Positions 36,256 through 45,389 of a stretch of 64,000 nucleotides of DNA are shown here, in pieces; positions within the stretch are counted from its first letter, which is position 1, and every line of letters starts with the position of its first letter. Below the pieces are notes generated by a model, which saw only the letters and a program-made list of their open reading frames with translations, ran no database searches and was not told the DNA's origin. Both the position numbers and the translations under genes were made by a program. The stretch is from Hymenobacter caeli (lineage in GTDB: Bacteria; Bacteroidota; Bacteroidia; Cytophagales; Hymenobacteraceae): contig NZ_JABSNP010000012.1 of NCBI RefSeq assembly GCF_013294115.1, positions 1-64,000 of the forward strand, written 5' to 3'.

Positions 36256-36771
36256 ATGAATTCCACCCCACTGCACCAATTCGTTCAATACTTCACCGGC
36301 GCCAACGCCGCCGCCGCCGAGCGGGCCACGGCCCGGCTGGCCCTGGTGCTGGCCGACCCGGAGGCGTACCAAATCGAGTTTGCCGAGGAGCTGGCCGAGC
36401 GGGGCATGGCCGGGGCCCTGCCGGCCCAGGAGCTGCGCGACGTGGCCCTGCTCGACGCCCTGCTGGCCGAAGACCTGGCCTGGGAAAGCGACGAGCAGGA
36501 TACCCCCGCGGAGCTCGTGGAGGCCCTCAACGACATCCTGGCGCAGCAGGGCCGGGGTGTGGCCTTGGCCCCCGGAGCCATGGCCGGCCGCCGCGGCGCG
36601 GGCCCCGAGCAGCTCGACGCCGTGCAGGACGCGCTGGAGGCCCTGGGCTTGGCCCTGGTGCTGTTTACGCTCGACAGCGACGTCTTCCCATTGGGCATGG
36701 TGGCCGATGCGCAGGCGGAAGCCGTGCGCCAGCAGGCCGCGGCCCTGGGCTTCGGCGTGACGGTATATTAG
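36256..36771 (+). CDS. conserved hypothetical protein (possibly DUF6630)
   Basis: 171 residues from the ATG at 36256. Acidic, Ala/Leu-rich, soluble. The N-terminal helical part (HQFVQYFTGANAAAAERATA) and the C-terminal alpha/beta part (LVLFTLDSDVFPLGMVADAQ, RQQAAALGFGV) look like a small cytoplasmic protein; I only loosely associate it with DUF6630. Function unknown. Confidence 0.75.
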   Translation: MNSTPLHQFVQYFTGANAAAAERATARLALVLADPEAYQIEFAEELAERGMAGALPAQELRDVALLDALLAEDLAWESDEQDTPAELVEALNDILAQQGRGVALAPGAMAGRRGAGPEQLDAVQDALEALGLALVLFTLDSDVFPLGMVADAQAEAVRQQAAALGFGVTVY

Positions 36772-36823
36772 CGCCCAGGCTACTCCTTGGGCCCCAAACA
36801 AGGCCCCGCGCCGCTGGTTGAGG

Positions 36824-36855
36824 AACCGGCCCCGATAGTGCGGGGCCGGTTTTTT
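36824..36855 (+). terminator. intrinsic terminator before cynS
   Basis: An 11-bp perfect stem AACCGGCCCCG / CGGGGCCGGTT (36824-36834 with 36841-36851) followed by a T tract, only 27 bases before the cynS ATG. It may also attenuate cynS. Confidence 0.85.
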
Positions 36856-36882
36856 CATTTCTCACCACTTGCACTTACCGCC

Positions 36883-37326
36883 ATGGACCGCGCCACCGTC
36901 ACCGAGAAAATCATCGCCGCCAAAGTAAAGCATGGCCTGCGCTGGGCCGACGTGGCCCAGCAGATGGGCCTGAGCAAGGAGTACGCCACCGCCGCCCTGC
37001 TCGGCCAGATGAAGCTGACGGCCGCCCAGGCCGCCGTGGCCAAGCAAACCTTTGGCCTGGACGACGAGGAAACCGCCTGGCTGCAAATCGTGCCCTACAA
37101 AGGCTCGCTGCCCACGGCCGTGCCCACCGACCCGCTCATCTACCGCTGGTACGAGCTGGTGAACGTGTACGGCCTCACCATTAAGGAGCTGATTAGTGAG
37201 GAGTTCGGCGACGGCATCATGAGCGCCATCGACTTTTCGATGGACATCAGCCGCGAGCCTAACGCCAACGGCGACCGGGTGCACGTGGTGATGAGCGGCA
37301 AGTTTTTGCCCTATAAATCCTACTAG
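36883..37326 (+). CDS. cynS: cyanate hydratase (cyanase)
   Basis: 147 residues, normal size. Converts cyanate and bicarbonate to ammonia and CO2. An N-terminal helix-turn-helix-like domain (GLRWADVAQQMGLSKEYATA) leads to the catalytic C-terminal part with R88 and E91 (IYRWYELVNVYG) and S114 (GDGIMSAIDF), the conserved triad of the decameric enzyme. No cynT carbonic anhydrase or cynX transporter is adjacent. It is followed 68 bases later by the GH2 gene. Confidence 0.96.
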   Translation: MDRATVTEKIIAAKVKHGLRWADVAQQMGLSKEYATAALLGQMKLTAAQAAVAKQTFGLDDEETAWLQIVPYKGSLPTAVPTDPLIYRWYELVNVYGLTIKELISEEFGDGIMSAIDFSMDISREPNANGDRVHVVMSGKFLPYKSY

Positions 37327-37394
37327 GCGGCGGCGCAAAACGGGGAGGGGCGTAGCTTTCGGGCCGAATACGCCACCCGCTCTACTCCTCCCCC

Positions 37395-39860
37395 ATGCCC
37401 ACCCTCAAAACCCTGGCTGCCGCGCTCCTGCTGCTGGCCACCCGCCCCGCCGCCGCCCAGGCCCGCCACGAGTACCTGCTCGACACCGACTGGAAATTTG
37501 CCAAGGGCGAAATACCCGACGCTGCTAACCCGACTTTCCAGGATGCGAAGTGGCAGACGGTGAGCGTGCCGCACGACTGGGCCATTGCGGGGCCGTTCGA
37601 CGGGAACAATGACTTGCAAGCCGTTAAAATAGAGCAAAATAATGAGGCCAAAGCCAGCCTGAAAGCCGGCCGCACCGGGGGCCTGCCGTTCATCGGCACG
37701 GGCTGGTACCGGCGGCGGCTGGCGGTGCCGCAGTTCGGGCCCGGCCAGCGGGCGGTGCTGCTCTTCGATGGGGCCATGAGCAACGCCCACGTGTTCGTGA
37801 ACGGCAAGGAGGTGGGCTACTGGCCCTACGGCTACAACTCGTTTTCGTTCGACATCACGTCCTTTCTGAGCCCCGACGGTAACAACACGCTGGCCGTGCG
37901 GCTGCAAAACCAGCCCGAAGCCTCGCGCTGGTACCCCGGGGCCGGCCTCTACCGCAATGTGCACCTGGTGGTGACCGACGACGTGCACATTCCGGTGTGG
38001 GGCACCTACGTCACCACGCCCGAAATCACGGCGGGGCTGGCCAAGGTGCGGCTCAAAACCAAGGTGGAAACGCCGAACGGGGCCTTCCAGCCGCTGCGCC
38101 TGCAAACCGAAATCCGCGACGCGGCCGGGCAGGTGGTGGCCACCACGAGCACTGCCCTGGCGGCCACCGACGGGCTGGAATTTGAGCAGAACCTGGTGGT
38201 GCCCCAGCCCAAGCTGTGGGCCCCGGAGACGCCGGTTTTGTACACCGCTTCCTCAAAATTGTACGCCGGCGACGCGCTGAAGGACGCCTACACCACGCGG
38301 TTTGGCATCCGCTCGTTCAAATTCGAGGCCAACAAAGGGTTCTCGCTGAACGGGCAGGTGCGCAAGTTCAAGGGCGTGTGCAACCACCACGACCTGGGGC
38401 CCCTGGGCGCGGCCGTCAACACCGCCGCCCTGCGCCGGCAGCTGACGCTGCTCAAGAACATGGGCTGCGACGCCATCCGCACCTCGCACAACATGCCGGC
38501 CCCCGAGCTGGTGAGCCTGTGCGACGAAATGGGCTTCATGCTGATGGTGGAGGCCTTTGACGAGTGGAAAACGCCCAAGGTGAAGAACGGCTACAGCCAG
38601 TACTTCGACGAGTGGTCGGAGCGCGACATCGTGAACATGGTGCACCGCGACCGCAACCACCCGTCGGTGATTATGTGGAGCATCGGCAACGAGGTGCCCG
38701 ACCAGAGCACGCCCGGCGGCAACAAAATTGCCAAGCGCCTGCAAGACATTTGCCACCGCGAAGACCCCACCCGCCTGGTGATGGCCGGCATGGACCGCTT
38801 CGACGACGACCTGAAGAACAACTTCGCCTCGGTGCTCGACGTGCCGGGCTTCAACTACAAGCCGCACCGCTACCCCGAGGCCTACGGCAAGCTGCCCCAG
38901 GGCTTTTTGTTCGGCTCGGAAACGGCGTCCACGGTCAGCTCGCGGGGGGTGTATAAATTCCCGGCGGTGAAAGCCAAGGACAAGAAGTACGCCGACCAGC
39001 AGTCGTCGTCGTACGACCTGGAGGCCTGCAACTGGTCGCAAACGCCCGACGAAGAGTTCGTGGCCCAGGACGATTTGCCCTACGTGATGGGCGAGTTCGT
39101 GTGGACGGGCTTCGACTACCTCGGCGAGCCCACGCCCTACGACGAGCAGTGGCCTTCGCACAGCTCCCTGTTCGGGATGATGGACCTGGCCACCATGCCC
39201 AAGGACCGCTTCTACCTGTACCGGGCCCGCTGGAACACCACCGCGGCCACCCTGCACCTGCTGCCGCACTGGACCTGGCCCGGCCGCGAAGGCCAGCCCA
39301 CGCCCGTGTTTTGCTACACCAGCTACCCCTCGGCCGAGCTGTTTGTGAACGGAAAGAGCCAAGGCCGCCAAACCAAGGGCCCCTCCGACCAGCCCCAGAC
39401 CCGCTACCGCCTGATGTGGAACGACGTAAAGTACGCCCCCGGTACGCTGAAAGTAGTGGCCTACGACGCCCAGGGCAAAGCCGCCGCCACGGAGGAAGTG
39501 CACACCGCCGGCAAGCCCCACCACATCAAGCTGGTGGCCGACCACACGTCGCTGGCCGCCGACGGCCAGGACCTGGCCTACGTGACGGCCCGCGTGGAGG
39601 ACGCCCGGGGCAACCTGTGCCCCGACGCCACGAATGAGTTGAAGTTTGCCGTGAGCGGGGCGGGCACCTTCCGCGCCGTGGGCAACGGCGACCCCACCAG
39701 CCTGGAGTCCTTCCAGAAGCCCCAGATGAAGGCCTTCAGCGGCCAGGTAATGGCCATTGTGCAGGCCAGCAACAAGGCCGGGGCTCTGCGCCTCAAGGCC
39801 ACCGGCACCGGCCTGAAGAGCGGGGAAATCGAGCTAAAGACGAGCACGGCCGCGCAGTAG
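37395..39860 (+). CDS. glycoside hydrolase family 2 (beta-galactosidase-like)
   Basis: 821 residues with a signal peptide (ends about AAAQA). Sugar-binding jelly roll (~30-190: GTGWYRRRL, LLFDGAMSNAHVFVNG, SRWYPGAGLYRNVHL), immunoglobulin-like domain, TIM barrel (~315-610) and C-terminal domains with DUF4982-like and invasin/Ig-like features. The acid/base is Glu 433 (MWSIGNEVPDQ) and the nucleophile Glu 567 (VMGEFVWTGFDYLGEP). Predicted periplasmic, removing terminal beta-galactose or a related sugar from polysaccharide. No SusCD pair is adjacent. Confidence 0.93.
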   Translation: MPTLKTLAAALLLLATRPAAAQARHEYLLDTDWKFAKGEIPDAANPTFQDAKWQTVSVPHDWAIAGPFDGNNDLQAVKIEQNNEAKASLKAGRTGGLPFIGTGWYRRRLAVPQFGPGQRAVLLFDGAMSNAHVFVNGKEVGYWPYGYNSFSFDITSFLSPDGNNTLAVRLQNQPEASRWYPGAGLYRNVHLVVTDDVHIPVWGTYVTTPEITAGLAKVRLKTKVETPNGAFQPLRLQTEIRDAAGQVVATTSTALAATDGLEFEQNLVVPQPKLWAPETPVLYTASSKLYAGDALKDAYTTRFGIRSFKFEANKGFSLNGQVRKFKGVCNHHDLGPLGAAVNTAALRRQLTLLKNMGCDAIRTSHNMPAPELVSLCDEMGFMLMVEAFDEWKTPKVKNGYSQYFDEWSERDIVNMVHRDRNHPSVIMWSIGNEVPDQSTPGGNKIAKRLQDICHREDPTRLVMAGMDRFDDDLKNNFASVLDVPGFNYKPHRYPEAYGKLPQGFLFGSETASTVSSRGVYKFPAVKAKDKKYADQQSSSYDLEACNWSQTPDEEFVAQDDLPYVMGEFVWTGFDYLGEPTPYDEQWPSHSSLFGMMDLATMPKDRFYLYRARWNTTAATLHLLPHWTWPGREGQPTPVFCYTSYPSAELFVNGKSQGRQTKGPSDQPQTRYRLMWNDVKYAPGTLKVVAYDAQGKAAATEEVHTAGKPHHIKLVADHTSLAADGQDLAYVTARVEDARGNLCPDATNELKFAVSGAGTFRAVGNGDPTSLESFQKPQMKAFSGQVMAIVQASNKAGALRLKATGTGLKSGEIELKTSTAAQ

Positions 39861-39963
39861 CCTTGCTTTTCCGCAGCGAAGAACTGCCGCGCTGGGGCCC
39901 CCAGCCATTGTTGGTTAGCTTAGGTCAGAAACAAGTTGACGCTCCAATCAAAACGCAAAAGTC

Positions 39964-40188
39964 ATGAGTGAGGACCCCGATGCCGCGAAGCAGGAAGAAC
40001 GAAGCCGGGGCTCTTATACTGCCGAAGAATTACGGGCTGACATGAAAAGGATGAGGGAGGACTTGGCTGACAGGGTAAATGCCTTCATCAAAATACTAGA
40101 CGCTTACGCCCGGCCTGCCGGGTATTCCAATCCACCCGACATCAACGCCTCTAGACCAATTGATGCTGACAAGGCATCAGGCTCTTAA
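39964..40188 (+). CDS. small hypothetical protein
   Basis: 74 residues, charged and helical in the middle (YTAEELRADMKRMREDLADR). Base composition is lower in GC than its neighbours, and no motif is recognised. A weak case: the frame is open and starts at an ATG, but there is no homology I can name. It could be a recent acquisition or a chance frame. Confidence 0.45.
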   Translation: MSEDPDAAKQEERSRGSYTAEELRADMKRMREDLADRVNAFIKILDAYARPAGYSNPPDINASRPIDADKASGS

Positions 40189-40209
40189 GAAATTGTTGCT
40201 AACAAAGGA

Positions 40210-40303
40210 GCGGTCATGCTGAACGCAGTGAAGCATCTCTCCCGTTTCGCTGAGTCCATTCAGTGAAGCGGGAGAGATGCTTCACTGCGTTCAGCATGAC
40301 CGC
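40210..40303. repeat. palindromic repeat, family A (35-bp perfect stem)
   Basis: 40210-40244 and 40269-40303 pair perfectly over 35 bp with a 24-base loop. The arm core CATGCTGAACGCAGTGAAGC is related to the 2122 copy. It lies between the small hypothetical gene and the 3' end of the SPOUT methylase gene. Confidence 0.92.
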
Positions 40304-40336
40304 CAAAAAGACTTATAACTACCATCAAAATGCGGC

Positions 40337-41167
40337 TTAGGCGCCGGCCTGGCGCTGGCGCACGGCCTCGAAGGCCAGCACGGCCCCGGCCACGCTCACG
40401 TTGAGCGAGTCGATGCGGCCCATCATGGGGATGATGATGGTGGCGTCGCAGTCGGCTTGGGTGGCGGGCGTCAGGCCGTCGGCTTCGGTGCCGAGCACCA
40501 GGGCGGTGGGGCCCCGGAAGTCGCACGCGGTGTAGGCGCGGGCGCGGGGCGTGAGGGCGGCGGCGTAAGTACGGATGCCGTTTTCTTTTAGAAATTCCAG
40601 CACCTCCGCCATCGGCGCGGCCACCACGGGCACCGTGAACACGCAGCCGATGCTGGCCCGGATAACGTTGGGGTTGAACAAGTCGGTGCGGGCATCGCCG
40701 ACGAGCACGGCATCGACGGGAGCCGCGTCGGCGGTGCGCAGGATGGCCCCGAGGTTGCCGGGCTTTTCCACGGCCTCCAGCACGAGCACCAGCGGGTTGG
40801 GCGGCAGGCGCAGGCCGGCCAGGGTACGGGCGGGCGTGTGCAGCACGGCCAGCAGGCCGTCGGAGCCCTCGCGGTAGGCCACTTTCTCGAACACGGGGCG
40901 GGTCACCTCCAGCCACTCGGGGGCAAAGTCGCCGCCGGAGAACAGGTTTTGCACCGCCGCCAGCCCCGCCGTGCCGGCCAGCTCGGCGCAGGTGAAGACG
41001 GTGGCCACGGCCACGCCGGCCCCCACGGCAATGGCCAGCTCGCGCAGGCCTTCGACCAGGGTAAGGCCCAGGGCCCGGCGTTCGGCGGATTTCTGCTGGA
41101 GGCGCAGCAGCTGCTTGATACGCGGGTTTTGGGGGCTGCTAAGGCGGTCGGAAGGAGCAAACGGCAT
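40337..41167 (-). CDS. TrmH-family (SPOUT) RNA 2'-O-methyltransferase
   Basis: 276 residues from the ATG at 41167. The N-terminal substrate-binding domain (RIKQLLRLQQKSAERRALGL, VEGLRELAIA) and the C-terminal knotted SPOUT domain carry motif 1 EAVEKPGNLGAILRTADA, motif 2 LVLGTEADGL and motif 3 IPMMGRIDSLNVSVAGAV. Likely methylates a ribose in rRNA (RlmB/TsnR-type); the target cannot be told by eye. Divergent from the histidine kinase at 41241. Confidence 0.93.
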   Translation of the reverse strand: MPFAPSDRLSSPQNPRIKQLLRLQQKSAERRALGLTLVEGLRELAIAVGAGVAVATVFTCAELAGTAGLAAVQNLFSGGDFAPEWLEVTRPVFEKVAYREGSDGLLAVLHTPARTLAGLRLPPNPLVLVLEAVEKPGNLGAILRTADAAPVDAVLVGDARTDLFNPNVIRASIGCVFTVPVVAAPMAEVLEFLKENGIRTYAAALTPRARAYTACDFRGPTALVLGTEADGLTPATQADCDATIIIPMMGRIDSLNVSVAGAVLAFEAVRQRQAGA

Positions 41168-41169
41168 GG

Positions 41170-41196
41170 CCGCGAAGGTACGCTGTACCTTCGCGG
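41170..41196. promoter_or_regulatory. palindrome with two facing -7-like elements
   Basis: CCGCGAAGGTAC (41170-41181) and GTACCTTCGCGG (41185-41196) form a perfect 12-bp palindrome with a 3-base centre. Each arm contains TACCTTCG, one base off TAnnTTTG, pointing towards the gene on its own side. It lies 2 bases from the methylase ATG and 45 from the kinase ATG. Confidence 0.45.
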
Positions 41197-41240
41197 TGGG
41201 GCCGTCCGGCGGCCCGTTTCGCCCAGCTATTCTTTTGGCC

Positions 41241-42800
41241 ATGAACCTTCGCCTCGACACCAAACTCCTCCTGGGCTTTGCCGGGGCCGTGGCCGTGCTG
41301 CTGCTGAGCGGGGCCGCGGCGCTGCTCAGCATCCGGGGCTTGCAGCGGCAAACGCAGCAGGTGCAGCACACCTACCAGGTCATCCAGGAAACCGACGCCG
41401 TGAACGCCATTCTGCGCGACGCCCAGACGGGCGTGCGCGGCTACCGCCTCACCGGCGACACGGTGTTTTTGCGCACTTACAAAAACGCCGTGCGCCAGCT
41501 GCCCGCCTTGCAGGCGCAGGTGCAGCGGCTGTCGCAGGGCCACCCCACCCAGCAGGCCCGGCTCGACTCGCTGCGCGACATGGTGGCGCTGGAGTTCCGG
41601 GCGCTGCGCCCGCTGGGCAACCCCGACGCCTCCCTCAGCCACTCCGACCTGCTCACGGCCCTCAACACCGACCGCCTGACGATGCGGGCCGCCCGCATCA
41701 TTTTCCGGCGGGTGAAGGCCGAAGAGCTGCGCCTGCTGGGCCAGCGCACCGCCTCCCAGGGCATGTTTGAGCACGCCACGCCGCTGGTGGTGGGCGGCAC
41801 GGGCATCCTGGCCCTGCTGCTGGTGGGCTGGCTGCTGTGGCGCATCACCCGCGAGCTGCGCGACAACCAGCGCCTGCAAGCCGAACTGGCCGGCGTGAAC
41901 GCCGACGTGGCCCGGCGCATCGGGGCCATCCGCGACCTGGCCGAGCAGGTGGTGCGCGGCGACTACACGGTAAAAATTGCCGACGCCGCCACCGATGGCC
42001 TCGGCGACCTCGCCGCCCTGCTCAACCGCATGACCCAGAGCCTCGACCAGAGCTTTGAGGCCCTGGCCCAGCGCAACCGCGAGCTGGACCAGTTCGCCTA
42101 CGTGGCCTCGCACGATTTGAAGGCCCCGCTGCGCGGCATTGCCACGCTCGTGAAGTGGCTCGACGAAGAGCACGCCGCCGAATTCTCGCCCGAAGTGCGC
42201 ACGTATTTCGACCAGATAAAAGGCCGCCTCGGCCGCCTCGAAGACCTCATCAACGGCTTGCTGGCCTACGCCCGGGTGGGGCGCGGGGCCCGTCCGCCGG
42301 CCCTCACCGACGTGGCCGCGCTGCTGCGCGAGGCCGCCGACCTGGTGGTGCCGGCCGCCTTTGCGCTGGACCTGGCCCCCGGCCTGCCCACCTTTCGCAC
42401 CGACCGCCTGGGCTTGCAGCAGGTGTTCACCAACCTGCTCGACAACGCCGTGAAGTACCACGGGCCGGGCCCGGGCCGCATTGCCGTGCGCTGCCGCGAC
42501 GCGGACGGCCACTACGAGTTTCGGGTGGAAGACGACGGCCCCGGCATCGCCCCGGCCCACCACCAGAAAATCTTTCAGCTCTTCCAAACCCTGCGCGACC
42601 GCCACACCCCCGAGAGCACCGGCATCGGCCTGAGCATCGTGAAGAAAATTGTGGAGGAGCAGCCCGGCACCATCCGCGTGGAATCGGCGCGGGGGCAGGG
42701 CGCAACCTTTATCTTCACCTGGCCCCGGGAAGCGGCCCGCGTGGCCGCCGCGCCGCCGGCCGATGCAACGTTAAACCCGGCCTTGGCACTCTTGTCATAG
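41241..42800 (+). CDS. CHASE3-type sensor histidine kinase
   Basis: 519 residues. TM1 (~8-30), a periplasmic helical CHASE3-like sensor (~35-178; RDAQTGVRGYRLTGD is diagnostic), TM2 (~181-201), a HAMP-like linker (~202-270), then HisKA with His 291 (FAYVASHDLKAPLRGI) and HATPase_c (QQVFTNLLDNAVKY, VEDDGPGIA, STGIGLSIVKKIVEE). The kinase type matches phytochrome-like kinases that pair with Rcp1-like receivers. The receiver gene 51 bases downstream is the likely partner. Confidence 0.94.
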   Translation: MNLRLDTKLLLGFAGAVAVLLLSGAAALLSIRGLQRQTQQVQHTYQVIQETDAVNAILRDAQTGVRGYRLTGDTVFLRTYKNAVRQLPALQAQVQRLSQGHPTQQARLDSLRDMVALEFRALRPLGNPDASLSHSDLLTALNTDRLTMRAARIIFRRVKAEELRLLGQRTASQGMFEHATPLVVGGTGILALLLVGWLLWRITRELRDNQRLQAELAGVNADVARRIGAIRDLAEQVVRGDYTVKIADAATDGLGDLAALLNRMTQSLDQSFEALAQRNRELDQFAYVASHDLKAPLRGIATLVKWLDEEHAAEFSPEVRTYFDQIKGRLGRLEDLINGLLAYARVGRGARPPALTDVAALLREAADLVVPAAFALDLAPGLPTFRTDRLGLQQVFTNLLDNAVKYHGPGPGRIAVRCRDADGHYEFRVEDDGPGIAPAHHQKIFQLFQTLRDRHTPESTGIGLSIVKKIVEEQPGTIRVESARGQGATFIFTWPREAARVAAAPPADATLNPALALLS

Positions 42801-42851
42801 CTGGCGGGCCAGCCGTCCTTTGTTGGTTATTACTCCTCAACTTCTTTATCC

Positions 42852-43262
42852 ATGCGCTCGGTCCTTTTAGTGGAAGACGATATTTTCGACACGATGACGG
42901 CGCAACGGTCTTTCGCCCGCTTCAACGTGCCGCACACGCTGCACACGGCGTTCAACGGCGAGGAGGCCCTCGATTTGCTGCGGGGCCGCCAGGGCCAGCA
43001 GGCGCTGCGGCCCCTGCCCGAAGTCATCCTGCTCGACCTGAACATGCCCCGCATGAACGGCGAAGAGTTCCTGACCGAGCTGCGGGCCGACCCCGAGCTG
43101 CGCGACATCCCGGTGTTCGTGACGACTACCTCGGGCATGGAGGCCGACCGCGCCGCCACCACGGCATTGGGCGTGCACGGTTACATCCTCAAGCCCCTCG
43201 ATTTTGAAACCAGCGCCGACCTCATCGATAGCCTGAGCCTGCTGGAACAGCTGCTGAAATAA
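42852..43262 (+). CDS. Rcp1-like single-domain response regulator
   Basis: 136 residues. E8-D9-D10, phospho-acceptor D62 (VILLDLNMPRMNGEEF), T91-T93 (VFVTTTSG) and K114 (GYILKPLDF). The extended beta-alpha-4 loop with LRADPELRDIPVFV is typical of receivers paired with light- or CHASE3-type kinases. No output domain. Followed by a short CCCGTCC/GGGACGGG hairpin at 43264-43281. Confidence 0.92.
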   Translation: MRSVLLVEDDIFDTMTAQRSFARFNVPHTLHTAFNGEEALDLLRGRQGQQALRPLPEVILLDLNMPRMNGEEFLTELRADPELRDIPVFVTTTSGMEADRAATTALGVHGYILKPLDFETSADLIDSLSLLEQLLK

Positions 43263-43368
43263 GCCCGTCCTTCGGGACGGGGCGGGAATTTCCGGCGGCG
43301 GGCGGCGGTTTGCCCCGCAGCCCCCGGACGGCCGCGGGGCGGCTCGCTTTTCTTTTGCTTATTGCCGC

Positions 43369-44382
43369 ATGAAACTCTCGGTTTTCTTTGCTTGCCTGCT
43401 GGCCGCGGGGGCAGCCGCGCCCCTGGCCCGCGCCCAAGACGACGGCCCGCGCCAGCTGGGGGCCCCGCCCACCGTACCCACCCCGGCGCCGCGCCGTGCG
43501 GCAGTGCCAGCCCCGGCAGCGCCCGCGCCCGCCGCGGCACTCCCCGCCGATTCGGCGGTTCGCCAGACGGTGAGCCAACCGGCCGCCGCCCCGACGCCCG
43601 GCCCGGCCACGGCCCCCACGCCGGTGTACGCGCCCACGCCCGCCGGCCAGCTGCCGGGCGGCAGCAGCCGCCCCACCCGCTTCCAGGTGGGCCTGAAGAG
43701 CGGCATGGTGTACAACGTGTACAGCGTGGAGCAACACAGCCCCATTTTTGGGCACAGCTACCTGCTGCTCGACGGCCAGCGCAAAATTGATTTTTCCGAC
43801 GTGGGCTTTTACGAAGATGAGACCGGCCACTACGTGCGCACCACGCTGCCCAACTCGTCGCGCGAAACCACGTTCCGGCGCGACCGTACCGGCCGCATCA
43901 GCCTGTACTCGACGCTGAGCAGCTCGTATAGCCCTGGCTATGGCGGCTACGGGCTGGGCGGTTTTGGGGGCTACGGCGGGGGCTACGGCGGCTACCCCGG
44001 CGGGGGCTACGGGGGCTACCCGTACAACAACGGCTACCGCACCACCAAAACCGAGTACTTCAGCAAAGACAACGGCCCCATCCAGAGCCTGAACTACCGC
44101 AACCTGGCCCTGGCCACCCGCGACAACGCCGGGGCCCAGGAATTGCTGGCCCAGGGCCGCCACTACCAAACGGCCATCACGGCGGCCTACGTGGTGGGCG
44201 GCGGCCTGCTGCTGGCCGGCGTGCTGCAATCGCTGCAATCCAACAACGGCCAGCAGTCCATTTCGCCGCTGCTCTACGCGGGCATCCCCATCCTCATCGT
44301 GCCCATCGTGCTGCAAGGCAAGCAGGCCGCCTCGCAACGCCAGGCCATTGCCCTCTACAACGGCACGCCGGGCACACGCTAG
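43369..44382 (+). CDS. secreted/membrane protein with Pro/Ala and Gly/Tyr-rich segments
   Basis: 337 residues with a signal peptide (ends about PLARAQ). A long Pro/Ala/Thr disordered stretch (~25-105), a beta-rich core (~105-185: FQVGLKSGMVYNVYSVE, IFGHSYLLLDGQRKIDFSD), a Gly-Tyr-rich patch (~187-222), and a C-terminal part with two hydrophobic segments (~266-283, ~297-313). The family is not recognised. Likely an envelope protein. Confidence 0.75.
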   Translation: MKLSVFFACLLAAGAAAPLARAQDDGPRQLGAPPTVPTPAPRRAAVPAPAAPAPAAALPADSAVRQTVSQPAAAPTPGPATAPTPVYAPTPAGQLPGGSSRPTRFQVGLKSGMVYNVYSVEQHSPIFGHSYLLLDGQRKIDFSDVGFYEDETGHYVRTTLPNSSRETTFRRDRTGRISLYSTLSSSYSPGYGGYGLGGFGGYGGGYGGYPGGGYGGYPYNNGYRTTKTEYFSKDNGPIQSLNYRNLALATRDNAGAQELLAQGRHYQTAITAAYVVGGGLLLAGVLQSLQSNNGQQSISPLLYAGIPILIVPIVLQGKQAASQRQAIALYNGTPGTR

Positions 44383-44451
44383 GTTTTGGTTGTCGGTCGT
44401 TGCGGCAGCGTGGCTATTACCAATTGACGGCGGGAATTTTGTTCAAATTAG

Positions 44452-44534
44452 AACGTCCTGCTCGCCCGGCGTCCGCTTGTCTGCCGAAACACCTCCCTCG
44501 CTTCGATATGCGGACGCCGGGCGAGCAGGACGTT
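44452..44534. repeat. palindromic repeat, family B (25-bp perfect stem)
   Basis: 44452-44476 and 44510-44534 pair perfectly over 25 bp around a 33-base loop. It starts with the same GAACGTC-TGCT head as family A at 2122 (there GAACGTCATGCT), then continues with a different core (CGCCCGGCGTCCGC). It sits in a 248-base spacer that otherwise shows nothing coding. Confidence 0.88.
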
Positions 44535-44630
44535 TTGGATGATTTTTCAGAATTCTTAAACAGCGCCATTATCAACGAACAACCAACAACCAGCGACTAA
44601 CAAAGCAGCGTCCCGGCGCGTACCCAGGAC

Positions 44631-45371
44631 ATGAAAGCTGTTGCCCCTTCTGAAACCGCCGAGGCCTTTGCTGAGCGCCAGGCCAAAGCGCTGCGCGTGC
44701 ACGCCCAGCTGTGCGCCGAGTACGGGGCCCCGTTCCGGTTTTTCAGCACCAAAGACCCCCTGAGCGAGCTGATGAGTGCCCTGCTTTCGCACCGCACCAA
44801 AAATGCCGACTCGCACCGCGCCTACCAGGAATTGCGGGCCACTTTCGCCGACTGGGACACCGTGCGCGACGCCCCCACGGAAGCCGTGCAGCACGCCATC
44901 CGGGCCTGCACCTGGCCCGAGCAGAAAGCCCCGCGCCTGCAAGCCGTGCTGCGCGAAGTGAGCAACCGCTGCGACGGCGGCCCCTGCGGCGACCTGCGCT
45001 TCCTGGGCGCGATGACCATCCCCGAGGCCCGCACTTGGCTGGAAACGCTGCCCGGCGTGGGGCCCAAAACCAGCGCCGCCACGCTGCTCTTCAGCGACTT
45101 GCGCCGGCCCGCCATGCCCGTCGACAGCCACCACCACCGCGTGGCCCAGCGCCTGGGCCTCATCGGCCCCAAGGTGGATGAGAAAGCCGCCCACGTGCTG
45201 CTGGCCGACCTGCTGCCGCCCGGCTGGGACGCCCAGCAGGTGTACGACCACCACGAGGCCCTCATGTTCCACGGCCAGAAGTGCTGCTTCTACCAGGCCC
45301 CGGCCTGCGCCCGCTGCGTGGTGCTGGCCGAGTGCCCGTTTGGCCAGGCGCGGCTGGGACCCGCCAATTAG
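44631..45371 (+). CDS. endonuclease III-like DNA glycosylase
   Basis: 246 residues. HhH-GPD fold: the helix-hairpin-helix LPGVGPKTSAATLLF with Lys 146 at the catalytic lysine position, catalytic Asp 165 in PVDSHHHRVAQRLGL, and a C-terminal [4Fe-4S] motif C219-x6-C226-x2-C229-x5-C235. It therefore keeps the bifunctional glycosylase/AP-lyase residues. N-terminal LMSALLSHRTKNADSHRAY replaces the usual LLSAQATD motif, so it belongs to a divergent Nth branch and its preferred lesion is uncertain. Confidence 0.9.
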   Translation: MKAVAPSETAEAFAERQAKALRVHAQLCAEYGAPFRFFSTKDPLSELMSALLSHRTKNADSHRAYQELRATFADWDTVRDAPTEAVQHAIRACTWPEQKAPRLQAVLREVSNRCDGGPCGDLRFLGAMTIPEARTWLETLPGVGPKTSAATLLFSDLRRPAMPVDSHHHRVAQRLGLIGPKVDEKAAHVLLADLLPPGWDAQQVYDHHEALMFHGQKCCFYQAPACARCVVLAECPFGQARLGPAN

Positions 45372-45389
45372 CGCACTTCTGCGGACCCG

